26,596 nt of DNA from CAZWLD01 sp964634685 (GCA_964634685.1 CAZWLD010000032.1:1-26596), one strand, 5' to 3'. Positions 7,608 to 16,405 are shown, counted from the first letter of the stretch. A program made the numbers and translations. The notes: a model not told the origin generated them from the sequence alone.

Positions 7608-10600
7608 TTATTTAGCGAATTTACTGTTATAACCAAAATCTTCAAACCAGTTAGCATAGATGTTTTCAGAAGCTTCTTTGTATGAATCTAATTGAAGCTT
7701 AGTTATTTCAATTGTCAAATCAGCACGTTTAGCATCTTCGGCATTTGCAAAATTAAATCCATCTTGAATTAAGATTTCAAGGATTAATAATGTACGATGA
7801 GTCGAAGAAGTATATCTTGTATAAACGTTAGATAATGAGCTCTTAACGCTATTATATGTATCTGTATAAAGATTTAAGTTAGATCCATATAATTCGTAAT
7901 CACGAACATAAACTTCAACTTGGTTACGTGATGGATAAGCAGTAGAGCTTAATACATCATCAATAGTAATTGTATTGTATACATCACCTTTATCATTCTT
8001 ATATTTATAAGTAATGTTTTTATATTTACTATTGTCACTATCAAATGAAGCATCAGCTTTATTGGCAGCGCCTGTAAATAATACTAGGTGATATCCAAAC
8101 TCAGTTACTAATAAACTCTCATAATTTCTTCCGGTTTCATGATCGAAGAATGGAACGAATGAACCATCAACCATATAGTTTTCAACAGTATCCCAGTTTG
8201 TTGGATCATTGTATACTTCAACTAAACGATTATAGAATGGCTTAACAAGACTTGTTCCGGTTGTGTTTGTTGTAGTAGTAGAAGATTCTAATTTGATGAA
8301 TAATCCGGCTTTCTTATATTTACCCCATCTCTCATCGAAACGAGAAGCCTTATTGTATTCAGTAGCGAATGCGCTAATACCTTTAGTTAATGTTGAACCT
8401 TCTTGAACCTTTGCCTTAATTTCGTCTGCAAAGTCACAAATTAATTTTTTGAATTCTGCTTGCTTTTCTTCAGATAATGTTGCAATGTATTCCTCTGGAT
8501 CCTCTAATTCCTCATCACCATTCATATCAATATAGATTAATAGATTTTGGTAAGTTAATGAGAAGTAGTCTTCAAATTCAGCTTTTGCATAATTAGCAAG
8601 AATTTGGTAAGGATCAGCAATATTATTTCCTTCTTCAGCATAATATCCATCAAGATTAGCGTAGAATAAATTCTTTAAAATCAATGGCTTGAAATAGCTG
8701 TCAACAGCTTCCTTCATTGTTGTAACACCATAAGCAATGCTCATAAATGCTTTTTTACCAACAGTAGATGGAAGGCTATATCCAGTAAGAGAATCAGTTC
8801 CACTTACAAATTGATTCATATAGTAATTGAAGGCATTTTCAGCTTGCTCCTTTAATTCCTTTTCAGTGATTTGTTGTTCAAAACGTCCATTTTCATATTC
8901 TTGAACAATCCATTTATCAAAAGCACTTGATAAAGAAACGATTGGAGCATAAGCATTTAATAATTCGTTAGCGAAATCCTTGGCAAGAATCTTAGTTCCA
9001 TCAACAACGGCGATGGCATCATTACTTGTTGAACCAGTCTTTTTATATAATGAATTTTTTTGTGAATATAATAATTGTAAATCAGTATCATAAATCTTGA
9101 TTTTCTTTGAGCTATAAAGCTTGTCATATTCATATCTTGCAGTAACTAATTTAGAATAATCATTAGCAGTTAATGAATATACTTCATCATCAATAATTTT
9201 TTGAATGATTTCATTTTTTAATGCTACGGCTTCCTCAGTATCAAGGAATGTGTATTTAGTTTCTTCTGATTCTTCACCATCACTATCAGTAGTAGTAATA
9301 GTTTCTTCGTCAAATAATTTTACAACTTTATTTTCTTCAAGCTTAAATCCTAAGAAAGTACCATCGCTTCCAGTAATCTTGTTAGAATAAGTGATACCCT
9401 TTGTTGAGAATTTTTGTCCTGTTGTTTTTAAGGTTGTGAAGAAGTGAGAATAGATTGAGAAGTAACTAGTGTAATATTCATCATATTCTAATGTGAAATC
9501 ACCATTTGTGTCTTTTTCTAATAATCTAGAAATGAAGTCACTTCTTGTGAAGTTTCCATCTTCAGCTGTAGTACCATATTTCATTGTTCCATCTTCGTTA
9601 CCAGCATCAGCCTTGATTGCAGCAAGAACTTGATTAGCTAATGTACGATCAGTAGTCTTGAAGCTAGCTACGATATCATCGATTGATGCAGTTGACCATC
9701 CCATATCGTTAATGATATTTGAACGATAGCTATTGATAAAGTTATACATAATAATGAAGTTAGCAAATACTTCAACATCTGATAAAGCAGTTAAAGGTTT
9801 AACATTATAATTTGCATAATATTTATCAAAGTCATCAGTTTCTTCATATGGAATTTGGTACCATTTTCCTCCAGATGGCTTTAAGCATAATGATTTAAGA
9901 ACCTCTTCATATTCGATTGAGTCGTTGAATCTAATCAAAATACCATACATATCTCCACGATTTTTATAGTTTTTATTGTATTCAGCAACAATCTTATCAG
10001 TTTGTTCCTTTTCAATTTCTGCTTTGATAGCATCGGTTAATTCATCTTCTTTGTATCTATCAGTAATACCTTTTTCGTTAAATTCAATTAATCCATTGAA
10101 CTCCTTAGTTGCAACTTCATCAGCATAAATCATTACAGCAATGTCTACAATGTAATAATCAGCAACACAATCTTGGTAAATATCATATTCACCAGTTGCT
10201 AATTTTTGATTGTAGTCTACGGCAACGCCATAAGTAGCTAATGTGTCTAAGAATTTCTTTTGTAAATTAATTTTTGTTGTTAAATCATATTCAGCGATTT
10301 TCTCTTTGTCTGTTGTGCTATAGCAAGCCTCATCAGCATAGTATTCGAAGAATTCGCGATATTTTGCTTCACCCTTGTGAGCATTGTAGGTTGCGATTTG
10401 ATCAGCAAATACAACCTTGTTTATGGCTTTAGTTAATAAGTCTAGACCATATTTTGTTTTTAATGTCTTATATAGCTCACCTTCAGTTACGGTAATACTA
10501 GAATTAGATAGATATGCCTTATCTAAATCTATGCCTTCTGAAGGGAACGCATTTCCCTTAGAGCATCCTGTTAACATGAATGTAAACACAAATGCTAAAA

Positions 10601-10640
10601 TGAGTGTAACCAACATTTTAGGGAAGAGTTTTTTAGTCAT
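7608..10640 (-). CDS. Very large lipoprotein, SurA/PrsA foldase-like
   Basis: A 1010-aa exported lipoprotein: the N-terminal hydrophobic segment (about 8-24) ends in a lipobox, LTGC with Cys26. I do not recognise the whole protein. Two stretches resemble the SurA_N-type chaperone start seen in PrsA/SurA, near residues 49-85 (ITVTEGELYKTLKTKYGLD) and 544-585 (AVVDGTKILAKDFANELL). VTEFGYHLVLFTG at about 845-857 resembles the closing strand of a parvulin rotamase domain. This suggests a duplicated foldase-like architecture, with no claim of catalysis. Two Asp/Asn-rich loops (377-388 and 705-716) look like EF-hand loops. The start ATG 10640 has a strong AAAAGGAG site. PrsA is usually about 290 aa, so this is more than three times longer. 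It is a single-gene unit with its own promoter and terminator. Confidence 0.8.
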   Translation of the reverse strand: MTKKLFPKMLVTLILAFVFTFMLTGCSKGNAFPSEGIDLDKAYLSNSSITVTEGELYKTLKTKYGLDLLTKAINKVVFADQIATYNAHKGEAKYREFFEYYADEACYSTTDKEKIAEYDLTTKINLQKKFLDTLATYGVAVDYNQKLATGEYDIYQDCVADYYIVDIAVMIYADEVATKEFNGLIEFNEKGITDRYKEDELTDAIKAEIEKEQTDKIVAEYNKNYKNRGDMYGILIRFNDSIEYEEVLKSLCLKPSGGKWYQIPYEETDDFDKYYANYNVKPLTALSDVEVFANFIIMYNFINSYRSNIINDMGWSTASIDDIVASFKTTDRTLANQVLAAIKADAGNEDGTMKYGTTAEDGNFTRSDFISRLLEKDTNGDFTLEYDEYYTSYFSIYSHFFTTLKTTGQKFSTKGITYSNKITGSDGTFLGFKLEENKVVKLFDEETITTTDSDGEESEETKYTFLDTEEAVALKNEIIQKIIDDEVYSLTANDYSKLVTARYEYDKLYSSKKIKIYDTDLQLLYSQKNSLYKKTGSTSNDAIAVVDGTKILAKDFANELLNAYAPIVSLSSAFDKWIVQEYENGRFEQQITEKELKEQAENAFNYYMNQFVSGTDSLTGYSLPSTVGKKAFMSIAYGVTTMKEAVDSYFKPLILKNLFYANLDGYYAEEGNNIADPYQILANYAKAEFEDYFSLTYQNLLIYIDMNGDEELEDPEEYIATLSEEKQAEFKKLICDFADEIKAKVQEGSTLTKGISAFATEYNKASRFDERWGKYKKAGLFIKLESSTTTTNTTGTSLVKPFYNRLVEVYNDPTNWDTVENYMVDGSFVPFFDHETGRNYESLLVTEFGYHLVLFTGAANKADASFDSDNSKYKNITYKYKNDKGDVYNTITIDDVLSSTAYPSRNQVEVYVRDYELYGSNLNLYTDTYNSVKSSLSNVYTRYTSSTHRTLLILEILIQDGFNFANAEDAKRADLTIEITKLQLDSYKEASENIYANWFEDFGYNSKFAK

Positions 10641-10689
10641 AAAAATTCGCTCCTTTTATTTTAATTTATAATTAACCATAGCATATACT

Positions 10690-10718
10690 ATAATATCATT
10701 TTTTAAAAACAATTGCAA
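10690..10718 (-). promoter_or_regulatory. Sigma-A promoter of the large lipoprotein gene
   Basis: On the minus strand, -35 TTGCAA (10713-10718) and -10 TATTAT (10690-10695) are separated by exactly 17 nt. Transcription would start roughly 45 nt before the ATG. Confidence 0.75.
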
Positions 10719-10806
10719 CAAAAAATTCAAAATGGGCACATATAATTTTTAATTTATACTGATTTTCATATTATATAGTGAATATATATAAAAGGAGGGT
10801 ATAATT

Positions 10807-10899
10807 ATGGCTCAAAATTGTGGCAATGAATATGGATACGCTCTAATCCTTGTTTTATTTATTTTATTAGTTATTATTGGCGCAGCCTGGATTTGCTAG
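10807..10899 (+). CDS. YjcZ-family tiny transmembrane sporulation peptide
   Basis: A 30-residue peptide, MAQNCGNEYGYALILVLF at the start and LLVIIGAAWIC at the end. It consists of a short polar, Gly-containing head and one membrane helix. This matches the tiny family typified by Bacillus YjcZ (GYG.GFALIVVLFILLIIVGA), known as sporulation-associated micro-proteins. The start has a near-perfect AAAGGAGGG site at 10791-10799, and a terminator follows immediately, so it is a single-gene transcript. Ending in Cys, with a second Cys at position 5, is unlike the usual Tyr or Phe end I remember. A CATATTATA sequence at 10767-10775 fits the sporulation-sigma -10 pattern CATAnnnTA, but no convincing -35 was found. 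Confidence 0.85.
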   Translation: MAQNCGNEYGYALILVLFILLVIIGAAWIC

Positions 10900-10902
10900 A
10901 TG

Positions 10903-10930
10903 AAGTGGGAGTAATCCCACTTTCTTTTTT
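10903..10930 (+). terminator. Terminator of the YjcZ-like gene
   Basis: An 8-bp perfect stem (AAGTGGGA 10903-10910 with TCCCACTT 10915-10922), loop GTAA, then a T-rich tail. Confidence 0.88.
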
Positions 10931-10940
10931 TTATTTTTAA

Positions 10941-10949
10941 TGGTATAAT
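10941..10949 (+). promoter_or_regulatory. Extended -10 promoter of walJ operon
   Basis: TGGTATAAT is a perfect extended -10 (TGn plus TATAAT at 10944-10949). No good -35 is seen 17 nt upstream, which extended -10 promoters can tolerate. The leader would be only about 10 nt. Confidence 0.6.
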
Positions 10950-10966
10950 CTATCCGGTGAAGTATT

Positions 10967-11755
10967 ATGAAGGTTATTGTAATCGCAAGTGGGTCGAAGG
11001 GAAATTGTACCTATGTTGAGGATAATGGACAAGCTATTTTAATCGATGCGGGAATTTCATATAAAAGAGTTAGAGAAGCTATCGATGGTTATCAGCTTTC
11101 GGGTATTCCAATGGGAATTTTGATAACTCATGAGCATAATGACCATATTAATTCCTTGCGAATAATCGCTAATAAGCTTCATGTCCCGGTTTACTTGACG
11201 GAAAAAACCTATCAAGCCCTCCCTTCAAATCAAAGGGATATTGATGAAATGTTTATTGAGCCAAATCTACCCTTGGAGATTGGAACCTTTAAAATCACAC
11301 CAATTCGGATTTTTCACGATGCTAGGGATCCAGTTGGGTTTATTATCAATAGTGGAAATGAAAAATTGGTTTTTATAACTGATACGGGTTATGTTCATAG
11401 CTCCGTTATGGAAAAAATCAAAAATGCCGATGCGTACATTCTTGAATCAAATCATGATCCGGATGTTTTGATGAACAGCGATCGAACATTTGAATTGAAA
11501 CGAAGAATTCTAGGTGATCGTGGTCATTTGTGCAATGAGGATTCAGCTTATTTATTAACTTCAGTTATTGGTGAAAAAACTAAAGTGATTGTTCATGCCC
11601 ATATTTCAATGGAATGTAATTATGAAGATATTGTTGTTAATACAATGAAGGATATTTTTAGTGAAAATGGATTAGAATACAATAAATATATAACCCATTG
11701 TGCTAGTCAAACGGTTCCGTTTTATTTTGAGGTGACTGATTCAAATGAGAATTAA
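10967..11755 (+). CDS. walJ: WalJ/YycJ metallo-beta-lactamase fold protein
   Basis: A 262-aa metallo-beta-lactamase-fold hydrolase of the YycJ/WalJ family, implicated in Firmicutes in cell-wall and DNA-linked processes; its substrate is not established. The metal-binding motif THEHNDH is at 54-60, with further ligands in IFHDARDPVGF and FITDTGY and the family block HAHISMECNYED near 211-222. In Bacillus the gene belongs to the walRK cluster next to rlmH. Here it keeps the link to rlmH, overlapping it by 11 nt, but walR, walK and htrA are not visible. The start ATG 10967 is preceded by GGTGA. Confidence 0.92.
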   Translation: MKVIVIASGSKGNCTYVEDNGQAILIDAGISYKRVREAIDGYQLSGIPMGILITHEHNDHINSLRIIANKLHVPVYLTEKTYQALPSNQRDIDEMFIEPNLPLEIGTFKITPIRIFHDARDPVGFIINSGNEKLVFITDTGYVHSSVMEKIKNADAYILESNHDPDVLMNSDRTFELKRRILGDRGHLCNEDSAYLLTSVIGEKTKVIVHAHISMECNYEDIVVNTMKDIFSENGLEYNKYITHCASQTVPFYFEVTDSNEN

Positions 11756-12203
11756 TATAGTTTGTGTTGGAAAAATAAAAGAACAATATTGGGTCGATGC
11801 CATATTAGAATATCAAAAAAGAATAAAAAAGTTTTGTGAAATCAATATTTTAGAGGTTAAGGATGAGCCTAATAAAAACGGCATTGATTGTAAAAAAATC
11901 GAAGGCGAAAGAATTTTAGAAATTTTACCTCAAGGTTACAATGTCGTTTTAGCAATAAATGGAAAAGAACTTGATTCTATCGCTTTTTCCGAAAAAATCA
12001 GTGACATTTTTACATACAATTCATCATGTATTAATTTTATCATTGGTGGATCATTGGGTTTATCAGATAGTGTTAATAAAAAGGCTGATTATCTTTTGTC
12101 TTTTTCAAAAATGACATTTCCTCATCAAATGATGAGAGTGGTCTTGCTTGAACAGATTTATCGGGCCTTTAAGATTATAAATAATGAATCATATCACAAA
12201 TAG
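11745..12203 (+). CDS. rlmH: 23S rRNA (pseudouridine1915-N3)-methyltransferase RlmH
   Basis: A SPOUT-fold enzyme that methylates pseudouridine 1915 of helix 69 in 23S rRNA on the assembled 70S ribosome. It has 152 aa, slightly short of the usual 155-159. The family-defining C-terminal half is intact: FIIGGSLGLSDSV at about 99-111 (the SAM-binding knot) and FSKMTFPHQMMRVVLLEQIY at about 119-138, then RAFKIINNESYHK to the end. The ATG overlaps walJ by 11 nt, indicating translational coupling. Confidence 0.97.
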   Translation: MRINIVCVGKIKEQYWVDAILEYQKRIKKFCEINILEVKDEPNKNGIDCKKIEGERILEILPQGYNVVLAINGKELDSIAFSEKISDIFTYNSSCINFIIGGSLGLSDSVNKKADYLLSFSKMTFPHQMMRVVLLEQIYRAFKIINNESYHK

Positions 12204-12214
12204 GAGGAATAAAA

Positions 12215-12997
12215 ATGATTATTGATGCTCATTGTCATATTGGTCACTTTGGAAAGATGGATATGACGAAGGATTTGCCGGAGGCCATTAAAAAATATAA
12301 AATTGATTATGCTCTTTTTTCAAGTGGCGATGCGGTTGAGGTTACGGATAAAATGGTTTTATTAGAAAAGCAAAAAAAGCAGATTGATGTTTGTTTAGAG
12401 ACGTTAAATTTTTCGAGGAAACATCCAAATTTTTTAGCTTTATTGTGGCTTAAGCCTTTGACCGAAGGGGTAAATGAAGAATTAGTTAGCTTTATTGAAG
12501 AAAACAGAAATTCTATTTATGGATTGAAATTTCACCCCTTTTATTCAAATATGCCTTTTGATAATCCTAAATATAGATCCTATATTGAACTCGCAAGGAA
12601 ATATCATTTACCTATTCAAATTCACACGGCTAATGATGAAAATTCTAGCGTTAAGGCTGTTTATGAGGTTGCGAAAAAGTATCCTGATGTTAATTTTATT
12701 TTAGCTCATTTGAATTTAGGTAGTGATAATAAAGAGGCTATTAGCTATGTCAAGGAGCTTCCAAATTTGTATGGTGATACAGCCTGGGTTTCAGCAAAAA
12801 ATGTTGTTTATGCAATAAAGGAATGCGGCCCTACAAAAATAATGTTTGGTACAGATAATCCAATTGATGGGGTTGATACCTATTTAAAATATCAGGAATT
12901 TTTTAACGAACTTAAGGAAGAATTAACCAAAGAAGAATATGATGGCTTAATGTATAAAAATGCCATTAAAATTTTTAATATCAAGAAAATCGCTTAA
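12215..12997 (+). CDS. Amidohydrolase family 2 protein
   Basis: A 260-aa cytoplasmic TIM-barrel metal hydrolase of the amidohydrolase-2 type. Metal-ligand motifs appear in order: DAHCH at 4-8, GLKFHPFY, the strand ending IQIHTAN, FILAHLN, and FGTDNP with the terminal Asp. The substrate cannot be inferred; members include decarboxylases, lactonases and TatD-like enzymes. It sits 11 nt after rlmH with a strong AGGAGG site and 30 nt before rimO, so it shares their operon. Its position between two ribosome-modification genes is probably incidental. Confidence 0.86.
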   Translation: MIIDAHCHIGHFGKMDMTKDLPEAIKKYKIDYALFSSGDAVEVTDKMVLLEKQKKQIDVCLETLNFSRKHPNFLALLWLKPLTEGVNEELVSFIEENRNSIYGLKFHPFYSNMPFDNPKYRSYIELARKYHLPIQIHTANDENSSVKAVYEVAKKYPDVNFILAHLNLGSDNKEAISYVKELPNLYGDTAWVSAKNVVYAIKECGPTKIMFGTDNPIDGVDTYLKYQEFFNELKEELTKEEYDGLMYKNAIKIFNIKKIA

Positions 12998-13027
12998 ATA
13001 AGCTATTTTTTAGAAAGGATGATTGTT

Positions 13028-14323
13028 ATGAAGGTTGGAATAATATCTCTTGGTTGCTCGAAAAATCTTGTCGATAGTGAGATGGTTTTAGGAGTAATAA
13101 AGAAAATGAATTTAGAAATTGTTAATGATGTCGAGGATGCCGATATTATTATAATTAATACATGTGGCTTTATTGAAAGTGCTAAGCAGGAGGCCATTAA
13201 TACGATTTTAGAAATGGCTGATTATAAAAAAATGGGAAAGAAGCTATGCGTTATTGGATGCTTAGTTCAAAGATATTTAGAAGAATTACCGAGCCTATTA
13301 CCAGAGGTTGATTTATTTATTCCAATTAAGGATTATTTCCGCTTTGGTGAATTACTTAGTAAGCTAGTTGATCATACCTTTGCTTCAAGCCTTCACTTTG
13401 AGGATCGCGTTCTAACAACGCCATCATATATGGCTTATGTTCGAATTGCCGATGGCTGTGATAACAGGTGTCACTATTGTGCGATTCCTTTAATTCGAGG
13501 TGGCTTCCATAGCCGTTCTATATCCGATATTGTAAGTGAAGTAAAGCTGTTAACTGATAAGGGTGTTCGGGAAATCAATTTGATTAGTCAGGATACAACG
13601 CGTTATGGAACGGATATTAATACCAGTATTGTGGAATTATTAAAAGAATTGGTGAAGAATAAGGATATTAAAATGCTTAGACTTCTTTATTTATATCCCG
13701 AGGAAATTACTAGGGAATTAATTCAAACCATCAAAGAAAATGAGGTTATTTGTAATTATTTTGATGTGCCAATTCAACATGCCTCTAATGAGGTTTTAGC
13801 TAATATGAATAGACGAGATACCAAAGAAAATATGCGTGAATTATTTACATATATCAAAAAAGAAATTCCTGATGCCATTTTACGAACAACAGTTATTGTT
13901 GGTTATCCTGGGGAAACACGCAAGCAGTTTTTAGAGCTTCGTGATTTTATCAAGGAGATTAAATTTGATCGTCTTGGTTGCTTTATGTATTCAAAGGAAG
14001 AGGATACAGTTGCTTATTCCTTGCCTAATCAGGTAACAAAAAAGGCCAAAGAAAATCGTTATAATGAGATTATGGCTTTACAAAGTGACATTTCCTACAA
14101 TCAAGGCTTGAGCCATGTTGGCGAGATTCATAAGGTTATTATTGAGGAGTTAGATTTTGAAACAAATTTATATGTTGGAAGATCCTATGCCTTTGCGCCT
14201 GATGATATTGATGGCTATATTTTTGTCGATAATAAAGAGGATTTAGAGCTTGGAAGCATTGTTTCGTGTAAAATTGATAAAGCTGACATTTATAATCTCT
14301 ATGGACATGTTGTAAGCGCTTAA
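13028..14323 (+). CDS. rimO: Ribosomal protein S12 methylthiotransferase RimO
   Basis: A radical SAM enzyme that methylthiolates an Asp of ribosomal protein S12. The 431-aa chain has the three-part MiaB-like design. The N-terminal UPF0004 domain has cluster cysteines C10 (SLGCSKN), C46 (INTCGFIE) and C78 (VIGCLVQRY). The radical SAM domain has C144, C148 and C151 in DGCDNRCHYCAIPLIRG. A C-terminal TRAM-like segment follows. SLGCSKNLVDSE and CAIPLIRG distinguish RimO from MiaB and MtaB. ATG 13028 is chosen because the AAAGGA site lies about 10 nt upstream; an in-frame ATG at 13019 sits on that site. It is the last gene of the walJ operon. Confidence 0.95.
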   Translation: MKVGIISLGCSKNLVDSEMVLGVIKKMNLEIVNDVEDADIIIINTCGFIESAKQEAINTILEMADYKKMGKKLCVIGCLVQRYLEELPSLLPEVDLFIPIKDYFRFGELLSKLVDHTFASSLHFEDRVLTTPSYMAYVRIADGCDNRCHYCAIPLIRGGFHSRSISDIVSEVKLLTDKGVREINLISQDTTRYGTDINTSIVELLKELVKNKDIKMLRLLYLYPEEITRELIQTIKENEVICNYFDVPIQHASNEVLANMNRRDTKENMRELFTYIKKEIPDAILRTTVIVGYPGETRKQFLELRDFIKEIKFDRLGCFMYSKEEDTVAYSLPNQVTKKAKENRYNEIMALQSDISYNQGLSHVGEIHKVIIEELDFETNLYVGRSYAFAPDDIDGYIFVDNKEDLELGSIVSCKIDKADIYNLYGHVVSA

Positions 14324-14350
14324 CATTATAATAAAAATGCTTTTTTTGTT

Positions 14351-14393
14351 AATAAATAGGTCTATTTTGAAAAATAGTCCTATTTATTTTTTT
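14351..14393 (+). terminator. Terminator of the walJ-rimO operon
   Basis: The stem pairs AATAAATAGG (14351-14360) with CCTATTTATT (14379-14388), then CTATTT with AAATAG after one T-T mismatch. The loop is TGAA and a T-run follows. Confidence 0.85.
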
Positions 14394-14422
14394 AAAATGC
14401 GCTTTATTTGAAAAAGCATTTT

Positions 14423-14431
14423 TGTTATAAT
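14423..14431 (+). promoter_or_regulatory. Extended -10 promoter of the EAL protein gene
   Basis: TGTTATAAT fits TGn-TATAAT (hexamer 14426-14431). No consensus -35 was found at 17 nt. The element lies inside the right arm of the 22-bp inverted repeat. Confidence 0.55.
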
Positions 14432-14452
14432 ATAATTAAGGAAGTGATTGTT

Positions 14453-16405
14453 GTGTATTATTATTTGATTGATGTTGTTTGCTTGATTGTTGTTTTAATT
14501 ATTACAATATATCACCATGAAAGGGTCTTGAGGACTGACCGCAAGAACATCATATTTTTTCAGTATGTTGTATTGTTGTTTTTTAGTATCGTTGTGAATA
14601 TTGTACGAACGGTTTTATTTAACTATGATGTTCCGCCTGTTATCCTGTATTTGTTTACGGGAATGAACGCTCTTTTATATCCGATGTTAACAGGATTATT
14701 ATCAATCTATGTTTATTCATATATTAAAGATAAGGATAGTAAATTACTTCGGTATTTCCTATTTACCTTTATTCCAGTTGTCGTTTTATTCGGATGTCTT
14801 GTTGTGAATTATTTTGCCCCATTTATGTTTAAAATAAATGGTAATCAAATTAAATATATGAGTGGAGAATTTGTATTTACATTTGTACCGCTGTATCATA
14901 CATTCTTACCATTCGGATTGTATTTTTTCAATAAAAGAACTACCGATATTAAGGTTTTGCTTGTATCAATTTCTTTAAGCGCAGTTTGTATTATTAATTT
15001 AGTTCTTCATTCTGTTTTCCATATTTTTACGACCGAGAATATTTGTTTTCTTTCTCCAGGCTCAACATTTGCTTATTTAATCGTTTATTTGTTCCTCCAA
15101 AATAAACGTTCAACATATGATGAGGTAACAGGTTTAGTTAAAAGAAAGGTTTTTATGAAGCGGCTAGATTCACTTAAACCGGAGGACGATAATATTGTTA
15201 TTTGCCTAATTGATATAAGTAATTTTAAGGCTATCAATAGTAAATATGGGCAAGACAGTGGGGATCAATTTTTAAGAAGCATTGGAAACTATCTTAAATC
15301 GATATTCCAAATTGGTGAGGTTTATCGATACGGTGGCGATAAATTTGTTTTAATGCTCAATAATGATGATAATGTCAAGAATTCGATAAAAATCGTTTGT
15401 GATCGTTTCGAAAAGTCATTTACAGCTAATAATTTTGAATGCGTAATTCCATATCATATGGGAATAGTTGAATATCCAAAATATGCGACTAGAGCAGAGG
15501 ATATTCTTGTTATTCTTGAAGAGGTTATTAAAAAAGCCAAATCAAATGGTGAATTAATTGCCTACTGTGATGATGTTTTAGTTAGTCGAATCAAAGAGAA
15601 GCATCATATAATAGATATCTTAATGAAATCGATTGAAAATGATAATGTTGAGGTTTTCTATCAACCAATTTATTCAATTGAAAAGAAAGGCTTTTATAAT
15701 GCCGAGGCTTTAGTTCGTATTAGATATGATGGAAAGCTTATAAGCCCAGGGGACTTTATTCCGGTTGCGGAAGAGACAGGCCTTGTCATTGATTTAGATA
15801 TGATTGTTTTCAGTAAAGTCCTATTATTTTTGAAAAAGCTGGAAAATTTAGGTATTGAGATTGATGGAATATCTTCTAATTTTACTCCTCTTCATTTTAA
15901 TAATCCGCATTTTGCTGATGACGTTTTAAATTTGGTTAAAACCTTCAATGTCGATCCTCATAAGATTAAGATGGAAATTACTGAGAGTATTTTCATTACC
16001 AATCCTCGCGAGGTTGAAAGAGATATCAGAAAGCTAATGGAATATGGAATTAGATTTTATTTAGATGATTTTGGAACAGGCTATTCAAACTGGGCATCGA
16101 TTTTAAATTTACCTTTTGATTTTATTAAAATTGATCGAAGCTTGGTTGTTAATGGCGATAACAATAATAATGGCTTGGTTATTTTAAAGGCTGTGATGGG
16201 TGCTTTAAATGCCAATGGCCAGGAAATATTAACAGAAGGTATCGAAACTGACAGCCAATTAGATTTAGTTCATGATTTGGGAGCTAAGTTTGTTCAAGGA
16301 TTCTATTATTCAAAGCCTTTATCGCAGGAGAATTTTATTGAATTCTTAAAAAATAATCAGAAAATGGAATTACATAAAGCAGTAGAATTAAAAAATAAGC
16401 AGTAA
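14453..16405 (+). CDS. Membrane GGDEF-EAL protein, probable c-di-GMP phosphodiesterase
   Basis: A 650-aa protein with about six or seven N-terminal membrane helices (residues 1-215), then a GGDEF-like domain and an EAL domain. The GGDEF signature reads YGGDKF at about 293-298; replacement of Glu by Lys argues against cyclase activity. The EAL domain keeps its catalytic signatures: EALVR at about 418, MEITES, YLDDFGTGYS, FIKIDRS, TEGIET and QGFYYSKPL. The likely net activity is therefore hydrolysis of cyclic di-GMP, with the GGDEF part perhaps regulatory. The start is GTG 14453, about 10 nt after AAGGA; GTG 14444 and TTG 14408 are in frame but lie on or before that site. It is a single gene with its own promoter. 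The membrane sensor part matches no named domain I recognise. Confidence 0.9.
   Translation: MYYYLIDVVCLIVVLIITIYHHERVLRTDRKNIIFFQYVVLLFFSIVVNIVRTVLFNYDVPPVILYLFTGMNALLYPMLTGLLSIYVYSYIKDKDSKLLRYFLFTFIPVVVLFGCLVVNYFAPFMFKINGNQIKYMSGEFVFTFVPLYHTFLPFGLYFFNKRTTDIKVLLVSISLSAVCIINLVLHSVFHIFTTENICFLSPGSTFAYLIVYLFLQNKRSTYDEVTGLVKRKVFMKRLDSLKPEDDNIVICLIDISNFKAINSKYGQDSGDQFLRSIGNYLKSIFQIGEVYRYGGDKFVLMLNNDDNVKNSIKIVCDRFEKSFTANNFECVIPYHMGIVEYPKYATRAEDILVILEEVIKKAKSNGELIAYCDDVLVSRIKEKHHIIDILMKSIENDNVEVFYQPIYSIEKKGFYNAEALVRIRYDGKLISPGDFIPVAEETGLVIDLDMIVFSKVLLFLKKLENLGIEIDGISSNFTPLHFNNPHFADDVLNLVKTFNVDPHKIKMEITESIFITNPREVERDIRKLMEYGIRFYLDDFGTGYSNWASILNLPFDFIKIDRSLVVNGDNNNNGLVILKAVMGALNANGQEILTEGIETDSQLDLVHDLGAKFVQGFYYSKPLSQENFIEFLKNNQKMELHKAVELKNKQ

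Larger units (their letters stand above)
14325..14431. repeat. Long nested inverted repeat between rimO and the EAL gene
   Basis: A 22-bp inverted repeat (14325-14346 and 14410-14431) matches at 20 of 22 positions. It shares the core AAAAATGCTTTTT and the outer ATTATAA. It encloses the rimO terminator hairpin, and its right arm ends in the -10 element of the downstream gene. No target-site duplication or transposase sequence is seen. Confidence 0.7.

Noticed and set aside
10417..10671. Plus-strand open frame across the start of the lipoprotein gene
   Set aside because: It is antisense to the signal peptide and covers the ribosome binding site of the real gene; no family features.
10738..10775. 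Sporulation sigma (E or K) promoter for the YjcZ-like gene
   Set aside because: CATATTATA matches the -10 pattern, but no -35 sits at the right spacing and such matches are frequent in AT-rich DNA; kept only as a remark.
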